DNA of 64,000 bases from Eublepharis macularius (GCF_028583425.1 NC_072802.1:19663926-19727925), one strand, 5' to 3'. Counted from the first letter of the stretch, positions 22,602 through 33,478 are shown. Made by a program: numbers and translations. Notes: generated by a model not told the origin, from the sequence alone.

Positions 22602-22818
22602 AGTCAGCATGGTATAGTGGTTAGATTGTTGGACTAGGATCTGAGAGACCCGGGTTCAAATCCTCACTGAGCCACGGAAGCTTGTTGGGTTTCCTTGGAC
22701 TAGTCATACATGCTCAGCCTAACCTACCTTACAGGACTGATGTGAGGGTAAAAGGGAGACAAGGAGAACGCTGTAAGCTGCTTTGAGTGTCCGTTGGGGA
22801 GATAAGGGGGGGGGGGCT
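22602..22818 (+). mobile_element. tRNA-derived SINE
   Basis: Internal polymerase III promoter words are seen: TATAGTGGTTAGA (A-box type) and GGGTTCAAATCC (B-box type). The body includes AACCTACCTTACAGG and ends in a G-run. Similar bodies occur at 28835, 38583, 49612 and 52077. The TAGCCTAACCTACCT body is shared among them. Confidence 0.75.
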
Positions 22819-22839
22819 TTTCCAGGGCTGTTTTGGCCA

Positions 22840-22925
22840 CCCAGTCAACTCCTAAGCAGGTCTATTCAGATGGAAGTCCCCTTTTATTCAATGAACTTAC
22901 TCCTGGGGAAATGGATTGCAGCCTC
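22840..22925 (+). repeat. family E short interspersed repeat
   Basis: AACTCCTAAGCAGGTCTATTCAG, GAAGTCCCCTTTTATTCAATG and ACTTACTCCTGGGG together give both halves of the palindromic family E core. Confidence 0.6.
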
Positions 22926-23006
22926 ATCCTACTTGTGGAGACCATACTAGACCCATTTCCTTGCTCTTGAACCATTCATTGTTTTAAGGGTAACGACAGT
23001 CCCTAT

Positions 23007-23534
23007 CCAGAGGAGTTAGCCGTGTTAGTCTGTAGTAGCAAAATCAAAAAGAGTCCAGTAGCACCTTTAAGACTAACCAATTTTATTGTAGCATAAGCTT
23101 TCGAGAATCACAGTTCTCTTCGTCAGATGCATGATACAAACTGGTCAAATACAGAAGAGGAGGAGGGAGAGAGGAGAGAAGGGGACCACAGTTCTCTTTG
23201 TCAGATGCATCTGGCAGGGAGAGCTGTGGTTATCGAAGGCTTATACTACATAGGAATTGGATGCTTTTACTGCTGCAAACTAACACGGCAAACTGACTCC
23301 ACACCAAAAGGAGATGTTTACATTTACTAGCAAAGGAATGTTTTGGTTGCCTCCCCGCTAATTGCATCTTGTCCCCTTCTGATATATGTACCCTTCTCTC
23401 CCCTCTCCCTCCTCCTCTTCTGTATTTGACCAGTTTGTATCATGCATCTGACAAATAGAACTACGGTTCTCGAAAGCTTATGCTACAATAAAATTGGTTA
23501 GTCTTAAAGGTGCTACTGGACTCTTTTTGATTTT
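23007..23534. mobile_element. head-to-head palindromic retroelement-like repeat
   Basis: The left arm is antisense (CAGAGGAGTTAGCCGTG ... GAGTCCAGTAGCACC), and the right arm repeats it in inverse order (GGTGCTACTGGACTC). The arms also share a CAGATGCATGATACAAACTGG block. It is flanked by the 11-base direct repeat ACAGTCCCTAT at 22996-23006 and 23535-23545. A duplication of this length suggests retroposition; a Penelope-like origin is one possibility. No coding sequence is retained. Confidence 0.7.
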
Positions 23535-23545
23535 ACAGTCCCTAT

Positions 23546-25026
23546 GCCCCTTTGCAAAACTGGACAGGCCAAAAACCATGCCAAGGGGTTTATGCTCAGA
23601 AATCATGAATGGGAACAGTGAAAAGTAGGATCTACTTTAAAACTAATTCAATTTGGAAGACACCTGCGAGAGATTAAAATTTGATGGCAGAGAAAAGGGT
23701 TGTGCCTGCGCAACAGCAGTCTATAAGAGACAACCCGCATGTGTGAAAGCCGAGCGTGTGCAACTGCTGTTATGCAGCTACTCCGAGAACTCTGGCAAGC
23801 GGCTCACCTGTTAGTCGATCCAATAATCAATTAATCAGTGGCAGTGAGGTGCTCCAAACCCACAGGAATTCGGGCATCCCTAATTTTGTCTGCTGCAGCA
23901 TGCCGCCCTCGTATTTTAATTTTTTGACATTTATATTCCATCTTTCTTTCATTATGAAACTAAGGGTGGCATATAGAGAGGTCTGCTATCCAAGCACTGA
24001 CTAGATCAAAGCACCGGCCTGCTGGGCTTCAGCAAAGTTGCTGTCTCATATGCTTTCAGGCTGTATCCCAGGTCTCCACAGATTCCAGGGATCCCCCAGA
24101 TATCATTCCTCTGATTTATTTGGGGGTGGTCTTGCAAAAACAGCGCATGGATGGCAGGTCTGCAAATGAACAAACAGAAAGCATGACACAGGAACCTGCC
24201 CTAGCACTCCACAACCCAAAGAGCAGAAGCGCAAATTTAAGGAAGCATAAGATAGAATTTCCCAGGGCTTCCTGGGACAGCCTCCAAGGGCTATTTCATC
24301 TAGGAGCAAATCCATTTTGGAACATAAAGCAATCGATTTTGAAACAGCAACCAAGGACTGGGAGACTTGATTAAAAACTCCCCCTGCTCAAGAGTTCACT
24401 TAACCCTCCATAAACAATGCACAGCTGTTAACCTCACAGTAAATGTTTACTGCAAGGTTATCATGTATGGTCCAAATTCAGGCTTGATCAAAACAGATGT
24501 ACTGTCTCGCTGACACCAGCCAGAAATTCGGGATCATTTACAGGCTGAATGCCACCATCAGACTTTTGTAACAATAAGATATGTCAAAAATATCTGTAGT
24601 CCTCCTGGCTGAAGCCTGTTGATGTCTGCCTATCTTTACGGGCCTAATAATAGTGTCAAAGTCCAACTTTCAAAATGGAATTGTGTGCTTTCCAGTTCCA
24701 GTTCCAGTCTCTTGAGAACCCACTGAGAAACCGCCATCAACACAAAATTACTAATTTGTTGTCGTTGTTAATTTATAGTCTTCCTTTCTCACTGAGATCC
24801 AAGATTGATTACACAGTGCAAATGGAAATACAGTATGATCAACAGCTAAGACATTCATTGAGCAAAGTACAGCAATGAACAACAGTTAGGACATTCAACA
24901 AAAGAGATACCGTAGGATAAGGTAGTAGAAAATTTAAAAAACAGGACAGGCTTTCTTGGATGTATCTAAAGACTGTTGCAAACAACTCAGCAGGAGTAGA
25001 GAAAGGGGAGAGCACTGAGGACTGGC
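23546..25026. other. intergenic, little recognised
   Basis: No gene. An old element tail is visible near 24757-24960 (TTTCTCACTGAGATCCAAGATTG, the complement of a LINE/SINE 3' end). The rest looks single-copy within the window. Confidence 0.45.
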
Positions 25027-25039
25027 TCAAATCATTTTT

Positions 25040-25245
25040 CCAGAGGAGTTAGCCGTGTTAGTCTGTAGTAGCAAAATAGTAAAGAGTCCAGTAGCACCTT
25101 TAAGACTAACCAACTTTATTGCAGCATAAGCTTTCAAGAGCCACAGCTCTCTTTGTCAGAGCTGACAGAGAGCTGTGGCTCTCAAAAGATTATCCTACAA
25201 TAAAGTTGGTTAGTCTTAAAGGTGCTACTGGACTCTACTATTTTA
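25040..25245. mobile_element. palindromic retroelement-like repeat, shorter copy
   Basis: Same family as 23007-23534: CAGAGGAGTTAGCCGTG at the left and GGTGCTACTGGACTC at the right, with arms meeting near CTGACAGAGAGCTGTGG. Flanking near-duplicates are TCAAATCATTTT (25027-25038) and TCAAATTATTTT (25246-25257). Confidence 0.7.
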
Positions 25246-25371
25246 TCAAATTATTTTGGCATCCAAGGAAGGTAATCCGTATGGTAAGATGTGGTGGGAC
25301 CAAAAAGGGATAAACAAGTTAATGACTATTTCCTGTCCTTTAATGATGTCTCAAATCAGCCCCCTGAGTAG

Positions 25372-25592
25372 TTGCCAGTCTCTGGGTGGTAGCTGGAGGT
25401 CTCGTGGAATTTCAACTCATCTCCAGGCCACAGAAAGCAGTTCTTCTGGAGAAAATGGCTGCTTTGGAAGGTAGAGTCTTTGGCATTATACACCACTGAG
25501 TTCCTGCCGCTCCCCAAACCCCGCCCTCTCCAGGCTCCACCCCACAAATTTCCAGGAATTTCTCAACGTGAGCTGCCGATCTTACCTCTGAG
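25372..25592 (+). repeat. family D interspersed repeat
   Basis: GGAGAAAATGGCTGC, GGCATTATACACCACTGAG and AAATTTCCAGGAATTTC define this repeat. It recurs at 44520-44690 and, in antisense, at 62572-62967. The class is unknown. Confidence 0.65.
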
Positions 25593-25619
25593 TCAGCACT
25601 TCTCTGCTTCATGGTAGGG

Positions 25620-25830
25620 CTGCTACCGGAAGCATTGTTGTCCTGAATCAGACCATTAGCCCATCTAGCTAGATATTGTCTACTCTCCCTCAGTAGAGGT
25701 TCTCCAGGGTTTCAGGCCATGAAAGGCCTTGGATTTACCACCCTAGATCCTTTTTGTTGCTGGCCTTCTGCATGTACCACCACTACCATTGAGCCATGGC
25801 TTCTCCTTCTACAACACTCAGAAAGAAGCA
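25620..25830 (-). mobile_element. tRNA-derived SINE, antisense (type of 34200)
   Basis: The complement of the 34200-34396 and 50575-50755 SINE body is seen: CTGAATCAGACCATTAG at the tail end, then CTGCATG and CATTGAGCCATGG near the promoter end. It is well diverged. Confidence 0.5.
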
Positions 25831-26149
25831 CAGCTACATGAAGTGGGGGTGTTATGACCTTTACTTTCTCTAGGGTAGATTTTGCCTTTAATCTTTCCCT
25901 TAACACCCTCTGGGTAGATTGCTGCCACCAGGAATATTATATTCCAAGATATTTTATTTAAATTTTCCCTTTGGTAACGTGCCTAAGCGTCAGGCTCCTT
26001 CGTGGTTCTATGTGGCCCTGAGGATAGGAATGGGATCTAGCAATGACAGCCACTCTGGGATATAACAACAACAAAAAAACGTTTATTTTTTCAAGAAGCG
26101 TATCGGTTTCATAAAAGTAGTTCTCAGTTACTTAATTTAAACTCATTCA

Positions 26150-26850
26150 CACAGATCTCATCTAAGGCTTTACACACAGTTAGCCTCTTTCTCTGACTCA
26201 ATATTTCTCACAGACATGCTTAAAGTTACTCAGGCTGCACACAGCTTGCCTGCTTTCTCTAGACTCAATATTTCTCTCACAGAAATGCTTAAAACTCCTC
26301 AGGCAGCACACAGCCAGCCTCTCTTTTCTTCACTCAATATTTTCTCACAGACATGCTTAAAGTTACTCAGGCTGCACACAGCTTGCCTGCTTTCTCTAGA
26401 CTCAATATTTCTCTCACAGAAATGCTTAAAACTCCTCAGGCAGCACACAGCCGGCCTCTCTTTTCTTCACTCAATATTTTCTCACAGAAATGCTTAAAGT
26501 TACTCAGGCTGCACACAGCTTGCCTGCTTTCCTCTGACTCTTAATCACAGAAATGCTTAAACCTGCTCAGGCAGCACACAGCTGGCCTCTCTTTCCCTGA
26601 CTGAGGGCCAAGCTACACATGACGAATGACACTTGAATGGCAAGTGGATTGAGAGGAGGGCAAGTGAACAGGGAGAAATACACTTGCCATTCAAGTGTCA
26701 TTCGTCATGTGTAGCTTGGCCCTGAGTGTTCTTTCACAAACATGCTCAGTTCAGGTTTCCACACAGGTTATATTTCTCTCATAAATACTTCAACATACTC
26801 AGGCAGCACACAGCTAGCCTGCTTTCTTCTGACTCAAACTTTGCTCTCTC
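26150..26850. repeat. about 137-bp minisatellite, interrupted
   Basis: ATGCTTAAAGTTACTCAGGC recurs at about 26216, 26353 and 26490, a period near 137. Each unit contains two related halves of about 68 bases (CAGGCTGCACACAGC and CAGGCAGCACACAGC). The array resumes after a family B insertion (26605-26722) and decays by about 26850. The open frames through it are products of the repeat, not genes. Confidence 0.85.
26605..26722. mobile_element. family B MITE inside the minisatellite
   Basis: Begins GGGCCAAGCTACACATGACG and ends CGTCATGTGTAGCTTGGCCC, flanked by TGA (26602-26604 and 26723-26725). It is the short-core type with CACTTGAATGGCAAGTG. Confidence 0.85.
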
Positions 26851-26857
26851 TCTCTCT

Positions 26858-26960
26858 GAGCAGAACTACAAGTGACAAAAGGCACAGGTTGGACACTTGT
26901 CAGCTTCCCTCAAGTTTTGATGGGAAATGTAGGCATCCTAGTCTTGCAGCTTGGCTGTCT
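26858..26960. mobile_element. family B MITE, partial
   Basis: GAGCAGAACTACAAGTGAC, then CACAGGTTGGACACTTGTCAG and CCCTCAAGTTTTGATGGGAA, give the left half of a family B copy. The right half is missing. Confidence 0.65.
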
Positions 26961-26984
26961 GACTGGTGTCCAACTTCATTTATC

Positions 26985-27240
26985 TAAACAGGGTCTTCTG
27001 CGGGTACCACCCTTCACATGGGCAAAATCAACAGCTTCCCACAAAAGGGCATTCTCTGTGGGAGCTCCACTTTATGAAATGGCCTATGTGAGGAGGTTAG
27101 GAAAGCTCCCACTCAACTGGCCTTCTATAAATGAAGCAATGAAGCAAAACTGAATTGTTCATGAGGTTTTTTACAGATGGGAGAACTGTACTGTAAGGAA
27201 GTGGTCTCAAGAGACCTATCATTAAAAAGATAAGGAAGTA
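26985..27240 (+). mobile_element. possible decayed LINE coding remnant
   Basis: A short frame around 27030-27120 reads RAFSVGAPLYEM, like the RAFSV.AP..WN block near the end of L2/CR1 reverse transcriptases (compare 44190-44235). It is heavily decayed. Confidence 0.3.
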
Positions 27241-27270
27241 CCCTAGACTTCACTACTATTGCTATAAGTA

Positions 27271-27759
27271 CAGGGCCGGATCTACGGGGGGGGAGAGGGG
27301 TCACCTGCCCCCAGCACTGCTGAACAGAGGGCACCGAGCGATGGCTGGCCAGGAACGTGCACTCCTGGCCCACCAGCAGCAGCGTGGGCGGCCATGTGGA
27401 AAGGCTGGGAAGCCATCCCCCACGGTGTGCGCCTGCCGCGCTGATGGGGTGGCCGGCTTGCCACATGCTCCTGGCCCTCCAGCAGCCATGCTGGTGGAGG
27501 TGCGGGAGGGTTAGGAAGCTGTCTGCACTGTGCACCTGCAGCGCAGCCGGGGCGGCCGGCTTGCCGCATGCTTCCAGCCCTCCAGTGGCAGCACAGGCAG
27601 CATGCTCCCGGGGGGTGGGGTTGTCCTACATTATGATGTCATGGAAGTGATGTCATCACGCACTCCTGGGAGCGTACACATGCTTTGCATGCACACAGGG
27701 GCAGGGGCACTGCCAGACTTGGGATGCCCCGGGTGCTGGCAACCCTAGATATGGCTCTG
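27271..27759. mobile_element. hAT-like non-autonomous element, GC-rich
   Basis: Left end CAGGGCCGGATCTAC and right end CTAGATATGGCTCTG match at about 11 of 15 positions as inverted repeats. Flanking 8-mers TATAAGTA and TATATGAT match poorly, so the assignment is tentative. The GC-rich interior produces open frames on both strands with no known domain. Confidence 0.45.
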
Positions 27760-28030
27760 TATATGATCCTACTGGGTAGTTCCCGTGTTGTCTAATATAT
27801 CAGCCATGGAATTTGCCTATGCTCTGTTTCAACATTATTAAATCTTTAAACCTTTCTTTTCATTCATTCAGTCTTTCTTTTTAAATCCGGCAAATTGCAT
27901 GTATATAGCCATTACATGTCTATTGAAATATCTTGATATTGATTGTACTGACTCACACTATGTAATCCGCCTTGAGTCTCAGTGAGAAAGGCAGACTATA
28001 AATGACATAAATAAAATAAATAAAAAATAC

Positions 28031-28830
28031 TGAATCTCCCTGGGAAGAGAGAGTTCCATACTTGTGGGGCCATGGCCAAAAAGGCTCCTTCTCTCAGAGC
28101 CAAGCTACAAGTGACACCTGACACAGGTTGGACACTTGTCAGCTTCCCTCAAGTTTTGATGGGAAATGTAGGCATCCTGGTCTTGCAGCTTGGATCTTCA
28201 TTTAATTAAAGTTTATAGAACCACCCCCACACACAGCCAGTGAAGGGGAAGGGGGGGCGCCTGGCGAGAGCCCGACGCCTGCACTCCCCTCCCAACCGCA
28301 TGTTCTCCCTCCCATAGACTGCCGCTCTGTAAACTTCAATGAAATGGAGAGCAAAGCTGCAAGACCAAGACGCCTACATTTCCCATCAAAACTTGAGGGA
28401 AGCTGACAAGTGTCCAACCTGTGTCAGGCGTCACTTGTAGCTTGGCTCTCAGATTGCCACCCACCTAATCTCAGAAGGCGGGGGCAACCAAAGCAGGGCC
28501 GTAGTGGTCGGGTAGGTTCATATGGTGGTAAGAAGTCCTTCAGATATGCTGGACTCAAGACATAATAGTCAACATCAGCACCTTGAATTGGGCCCAGAGA
28601 CAAATTGGGAGCCACAGTAGATGGGCCAAGACTGGAGTGATATGGTCCTTAGGACCCACTGAATTAAGCATCCTGGCTGCAGCATTCTGTACCAAGTGAA
28701 GCCTCCAAACACTTTTCAAAGGCAGTCCCACACAGAGTGCATCGAATCCAATCTAGATATTACAGAGCATCCATCACAGGGGCTAGAATGTTTCTGACCT
28801 GCCCTTTTATATACTTTTGTGGTGGTGGTG
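28031..28830. mobile_element. old LINE-like repeat split by a family B MITE
   Basis: Left part (28031-28096) has GGGAAGAGAGAGTTCCATAC, and right part (28452-28830) has CACCTTGAATTGGGCCCAG and CTGGCTGCAGCATTCTG. These blocks belong together in a repeat I recognise as widespread in squamates, though I cannot name its clade with confidence. The interruption is 28097-28448. Confidence 0.5.
28097..28448. mobile_element. family B MITE, long-core copy
   Basis: Begins GAGCCAAGCTACAAGTGAC and ends GTCACTTGTAGCTTGGCTC, flanked by TCA (28094-28096 and 28449-28451). The interior has the inverted CCCTCAAGTTTTGATGGGAA arms and about 110 extra bases of unrelated GC-rich DNA between them. Confidence 0.85.
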
Positions 28831-28834
28831 GTGG

Positions 28835-29025
28835 GGGGACCCAAAGCAGCTTACGTTGTTCTCCTCTCCTCCATTTTATCTCACAACACTCCTCTGAGGT
28901 AGATTAGCCTGAGAGTGTGTGACTGGCCCAAGGTTACCCAGCAAGCTTCTACGGCAGAGCGGGGATTCAAACCTGGGTCTTCCAAATCTTTCGTTCAACA
29001 CTATAACCACCATTCCACACTTCAC
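28835..29025 (-). mobile_element. tRNA-derived SINE, antisense
   Basis: GGATTCAAACCTGGGTC is the complement of the B-box region, and AGGTAGATTAGCCTGAGAG of the body. It matches the 22602 type. Confidence 0.65.
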
Positions 29026-29029
29026 CATC

Positions 29030-29170
29030 AAGTTCACTGGGGGACCTTGGGCCATTCATTCTCTCTCAGTCTAACCTACCTCAGAGGGTTGTCGCGAGCA
29101 TAAAATGAAGGTAGAACTATGCCTGCTGTTCCAAGTTTCAAGTGGGAAGTGCAGGATAAAAATTAGATAG
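29030..29170 (+). mobile_element. tRNA-derived SINE 3' fragment
   Basis: GGGGGACCTTGGGCCATTC and CAGTCTAACCTACCTCAG are the body of the same SINE type in sense orientation, lacking the promoter half. Together with the preceding antisense copy it forms a head-to-head pair. Confidence 0.6.
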
Positions 29171-29822
29171 TGTGTTTTGCCGAACTGCTCAACCCTCTCA
29201 CAGGAATGTGTATTAAATCTGACGCTTTCACATATCTTTGCAGGATCAGGGCCTCCATTTGTTTTCAGACTCCACTTTAACACAAGTATTCTGCCGCCAA
29301 TAGACCAGAAAGGCTCCAGAGTAATTGCGTATTTAGGATATGCGATAGCCGCTGGAGATCCTTATGAGTGATTGCAGGGTAAAATTTATTTCAAATGTTC
29401 AACAGCCAATTTCCCCCCCAAAAACCACAGTCTCTCAGCTGTTTTCAATTTTATTTTTTTTAAATATCAAAAGCAATTATACTTAAAACAACTTGCTAAA
29501 TAATGCCTGTATTAAAACCATGCTTTAAGCAGCACGCCTCTATTTTCACTAAAACCATCAAGCAGAGAAAGGAAGGAATGAAATTAATGCATATTGTTAA
29601 CATAGCAGGACAGATTTTCCCAGTTTAAGACTGAGTAGGTAAGATTTCAGCCTAAAAATAGGATCCGTGCTAGCTATTCTGAGCATTTAAAAGTTAGAAG
29701 ATTCAGAGAATTTGCGGGTGTTGAGTTTCCTGGGGTGTTCTTGGGGTGTTTATTACCATTGGTGGTGGTTGCACAATGTTTGCATTGTAGATTTTTTGCA
29801 TCTGAATCCTCACTTAGAGACA
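29171..29822. other. intergenic, nothing recognised
   Basis: AT-rich, no gene, no defined repeat. An A/T-rich stretch of possible conserved noncoding sequence lies at 29390-29640, but I cannot test conservation. Confidence 0.45.
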
Positions 29823-30115
29823 GGCTTGCCATTCCTCTGCCTGGGGCGGGGGATCCCCTGCTTCCATCTCCTCCCCCCCTTCCCCACTTACCTGCGCACC
29901 CCCCAGGGCACCTCCCATTGGTGTGGTGCACCCTAGGCAGTACGATGTGCACTCATACTCCACAGCGGCGCACTCCCGTACCCCTCAGCGGGCTCATTTC
30001 AGGCCGTATCGGGCCCCACGGTGGGGAAGGGGTGATCCAGGCCTTTGGCAAACACAGGCACACTCCCGGGCTGTCCTTTGACATGCATGATGATGTCACT
30101 TCCTGGAAGCCCAGC
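29823..30115. repeat. GC-rich interspersed repeat (family G)
   Basis: TGCCATTCCTCTGCC, then a G-run with GGGATCCCC, and at the other end ATGTCACTTCCTGGAAG, are shared in order with 60082-60372. The class is unknown. Confidence 0.5.
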
Positions 30116-30418
30116 AGAAGGAGGGTAGGTAAGAGCCAGCGCCCCAGTCTCCTGCCGGGAGAGTGAAGGGACCTGGCCACCCTACTTAGAGACATTTGGC
30201 TGCATTCAGAATACACACAAATCTCACACAGGCCATGTTCATGCTTGTCTCTGTGGTCATGTGGAGCACTTCAATCCGCCTTCTTATCTTCTCACCTGAA
30301 GCACAATGGAGGAATCTGGTTTAAAATAAACTGTACTGGCAATGCCTGAATGCATCTGGGTTGTTTCCCAACCCACAAAGTGGGATCCGAAAGCTATGGT
30401 GTGATGAAAACACTGCAC

Positions 30419-30483
30419 CGGTGTGTACAGTGGTTAAAGTTTTGGACTGGGATCTGGAGACCCTGGGTTCAAACCCTCACTCT
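30419..30483 (+). mobile_element. tRNA-derived SINE 5' fragment
   Basis: TACAGTGGTTAAAG and GGGTTCAAACCCTCAC are A- and B-box words. The copy breaks off where a family C element begins, so it is truncated or interrupted. Confidence 0.55.
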
Positions 30484-30690
30484 GAGTCTCTCTACACAAG
30501 ACATCTTACATGGGGATGCTCAAGTGTAGGGAGATGCAACGTTAGCCAGGAAGCGTCGTTTAAAAAGACAGAGCCAAAGGCCTTCAATCTCACCTAGCTG
30601 AGGGTGGTTTAAAAAGACAGAGTCGGCTGAGATGGCTCCTCAGAGTGTTTGTTAATTTCATCTTTGCCTCCCCAAGGAGGCAGGTGCGGC
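30484..30690. mobile_element. family C MITE, 3' end unclear
   Basis: Begins GAGTCTCTCTACACAAGAC and carries the same core as 17719-17932 (GGGATGCTCAAGTG, GTTTAAAAAGACAGAG, TCCTCAGAGTGTTTG). The right terminal repeat was not found. Confidence 0.6.
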
Positions 30691-30913
30691 AAACAGCAAC
30701 AACCCGAATTTTTACACATCCAAACTTATTGCAGGCTTCTTGTGAAGCCTGGATGAAGTTTTAGTAAGATACTTTTAGGGTGTAATTCTGTAATTGTGAA
30801 AAAGTAACCACTGTTTTGGCTAGAGCTTCTTGTGAGGTGGATCCAGCCAGCTTTTCCACTCACCCTAATTCTTCTCCTTAGCCTCCCCATGATCTCCAGT
30901 ATAGCATCTATTA

Positions 30914-31200
30914 TGTAGTGAGCTAGCTTCAGTTATAGTTGGGCTCCTCAGGTCTGCAGTCTTATTGGTTAATAGCATTAGCAGCAGCCAATCAGTCCTA
31001 CTGAACAAGGACCAATCGCTGCCTTGTAATATGTTGTGCTGTATTCAGTGTATGCAAATGAAGGATCCTAGTTGCATGTGTTCTCATTGGGTGTCACTGA
31101 AAAGGGGCTTCTTATTTATGTGTCTATATTGGCTCCATCTAGAGCACGTTTGTGTGTTATCTTGCCTGCAATAAAAACGTTCTCATGAGCTGAAATCACT
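30914..31200 (+). mobile_element. possible solo LTR or similar promoter-bearing element
   Basis: CCAAT boxes (inverted at 30964-30968, direct at 30988-30992 and 31012-31016), an octamer ATGCAAAT at 31052-31059, a TATTTAT near 31112 and AATAAA at 31170-31175 occur in LTR order. I could not fix TG...CA ends or a target duplication. Alternatives are an unrelated promoter or chance. No retroviral genes adjoin it. Confidence 0.35.
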
Positions 31201-31544
31201 GCCTAGCTGAGAGCCAAATTCACAGAATTTAATAGCATTTCTGATGGTCCTTTGCTCCTGTGGAAAAGCCAGCTGGATAAGCATGTCAAGGGAAGAGGGC
31301 TTACAGCAAGAGATCAAATGCCTCCAGTGGCTTCTGATCAAAGCTTCAGAGTGTTCCTGCAGGTTTTTATGGGTCTCTGGGCACAGGACATACGTAACAT
31401 GGGTACCCTCTCCGTTTCAGGTTCTTTCTCCCCAGTCACAGCAGATAGGCTGGACTGAACAGGATGCCACCGTCTCGCTCTCCCTTTAGCCCTATCAGTG
31501 CTGGCAGGTCTAAAAGGAGCAAGAAAGAGCTCTGCAATGTTACA

Positions 31545-31820
31545 GAGAGCCAGTTTGGTATAGAGGTTAAGAGCAGCAGGACTCTAATCTGGAGAGCCAG
31601 GTTTGATTCCTCACTCCTCCCCCTGAAGCCTGCTGGGTGACCTTGGGTCAGTCAGACCTCTCTGCAGCTCTCTCAGCCCCACCCACCTCACAGGGTGATT
31701 GTTGAAGGGATAATAATGGCATCATTTGTAAACTGCTCTGAGTGGGTGTTAAGTTGTCATGAAGGGCGGTATATAAATCAAATGTTGTTGTTGCTGCTGC
31801 TGCTGCTGTTATTATTACTA
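31545..31820 (+). mobile_element. tRNA-derived SINE with triplet-repeat tail
   Basis: GAGCCAGTTTGGTATAGAGG (A-box region), GGTTTGATTCC (B box), CTGGGTGACCTTGGGTCAG, CCCACCCACCTCACAGGG and GCGGTATATAAAT give a complete SINE. It ends in GTT/GCT repeats. The same type is at 39148 and 43105. Confidence 0.85.
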
Positions 31821-32299
31821 CAGGTGTCTCTAGTGCCTGGAGGAGACATGATTTTCTTACTCTCGGTTTCCTCTGTTGTCTCCAAGCATTGGGAAATGGA
31901 GAAGTAAGTACCTCCATTTGGGGATGGGCTCTCTGTCAGCCTGTGGAGCTTCGTAGGTGCCCAGCTATGCCAGCTTCTGATACCAACCCTGATAGAAGGC
32001 AAGAATTGGCTGGAAAGGAAGTAGTCAAAAGCACACATGACAAAAGGAACATAGGCAAGTGTTATGCTGGAACTTAAGCTGTCTGTGCACAATTTTGCCA
32101 TATAAGGTCTGCATCACAACTCAACAGTTCTACCTTACCACAGAGAACACTGGGAACGGCAGTCCTGTGAAGGGGAACTAGGGATCCCTAAGAGAAAAAC
32201 CTAAGCACCTCACCATATGACAGTTCCCAGGCTTCTTTTGGAGAAGCCATGATAGTTAAAAGTGGTATACATCCAATACATGCTTTTAATGTAGATGGG

Positions 32300-32630
32300 C
32301 AGGGCTTTTTTTCAGCAGGAACGCGGTGGAACGGAGTTCCGGCACCTCTTAAAAATGATCACATGACCGGTGGCCCCGCCCCCTGATCTCCAGACAGAGG
32401 GGAGTTTAGATTGCCCTCTGCGCTGCCGAGCGGCGCGGAGGGCAATCTAAACTCCCCTCTGTCTGGAGATCAGGGGGCGGGGCCACCGGCCTTGTGACCA
32501 TTTTCGCCAAGGGCAATTTAAACTTTTAAAAACTCCCCCCTTGTTCCAGCTGACCCAAAGTGACATCATTGTGAGGTCTTGAGTTCCACCACTGAGTTCC
32601 ACCACCTCTTTTCCCAGAAAAAAAGCCCTG
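32300..32630. mobile_element. family A hAT-like MITE
   Basis: Starts CAGGGCTTTTTTTC and ends GAAAAAAAGCCCTG, flanked by TAGATGGG (32292-32299) and TAGATGGA (32631-32638). The interior is a long hairpin with GGGGGCGGGGCC GC boxes. Confidence 0.9.
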
Positions 32631-33353
32631 TAGATGGAGGCCTAAGATTTGTCTTCCTTTCTGTGTGGGAGTCGTTGAAGCTTTGCTGTCCATCAACAGA
32701 AGTAATTACATGGCATGAATCTCTCTACGAGATGCCAGCTGAGGTCACAGCATTGACTTTTTGTTAATGTCAGTAGAACGCATTCATCTTTTTTTCTTTC
32801 TTTTTTTTACAAAAAAGTCTTTTCTTTTAAACATTTCCAAACTGACTTTCTACACACTGCACTCAGAGGAGGTAGAATATGTAAAACTTTATAACTACCC
32901 CTCCCAAAGGCCCCAGCCCGTGAGGTTTATATCCACAACCATAAGGGAAGCCCAGTGCTCCGCTTCCATTGCAGCCAGTCCTGGCAGAACCTGTACGCTG
33001 GTTTGAAACTGGAAAGAACCTTGCACATCCAAAACCAACTTTGGCAGCACAGGTGTTTCTTCCCTGCTCACACATGTGGATTGTGGCTCTATCATTTTTT
33101 TAATTATTATTCAGTGATTGGTTTTAAGGACTTTTAGCCTACCTTTCCACTGCCGAACCTCAGCCGATTTATTTCCATCCCAAGGATTGCAGTCTTCTGA
33201 AATAGAAAGCACTCATAGCAGAGCCTCCTCACCAAATCTCAAAGTAGAAAGCTTATCATGGAAGGAAGTCCTCTGATGAGGGGTCACTACATTGAGAGGG
33301 TGTGCCCACAGCCTAGCAGAGTGTCCTCGCTGACCATCTGGATAGTTTCAGGT

Positions 33354-33478
33354 ATGTAGCCAAGTTGGTCTGCAGTAGAACAGCAAGATCTGAGTCCAGT
33401 AGTACCCGAAAGACCAACAAGATTTTCGGGGTATAAGCTTTTGAGGGTCAAAGCTCCCTTTGTCAGATACTATCTGCT
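33354..33478. mobile_element. diverged copy of the palindromic retroelement-like family
   Basis: GTAGCCAAGTTGGTCTGCAG, GAGTCCAGTAGTACC, GACCAACAAG and CTTTGTCAGATAC parallel the left arm of 23007-23534 with many substitutions. The second arm is absent. Confidence 0.6.

Noticed and set aside
26216..26544. Repetitive frames resembling a repeat protein
   Set aside because: They follow from a minisatellite whose period is near 137 bases and are interrupted by a transposon.
26150..26850. CRISPR-like array
   Set aside because: Regular spacing, but the intervening DNA is also repeated, and the genome is vertebrate.
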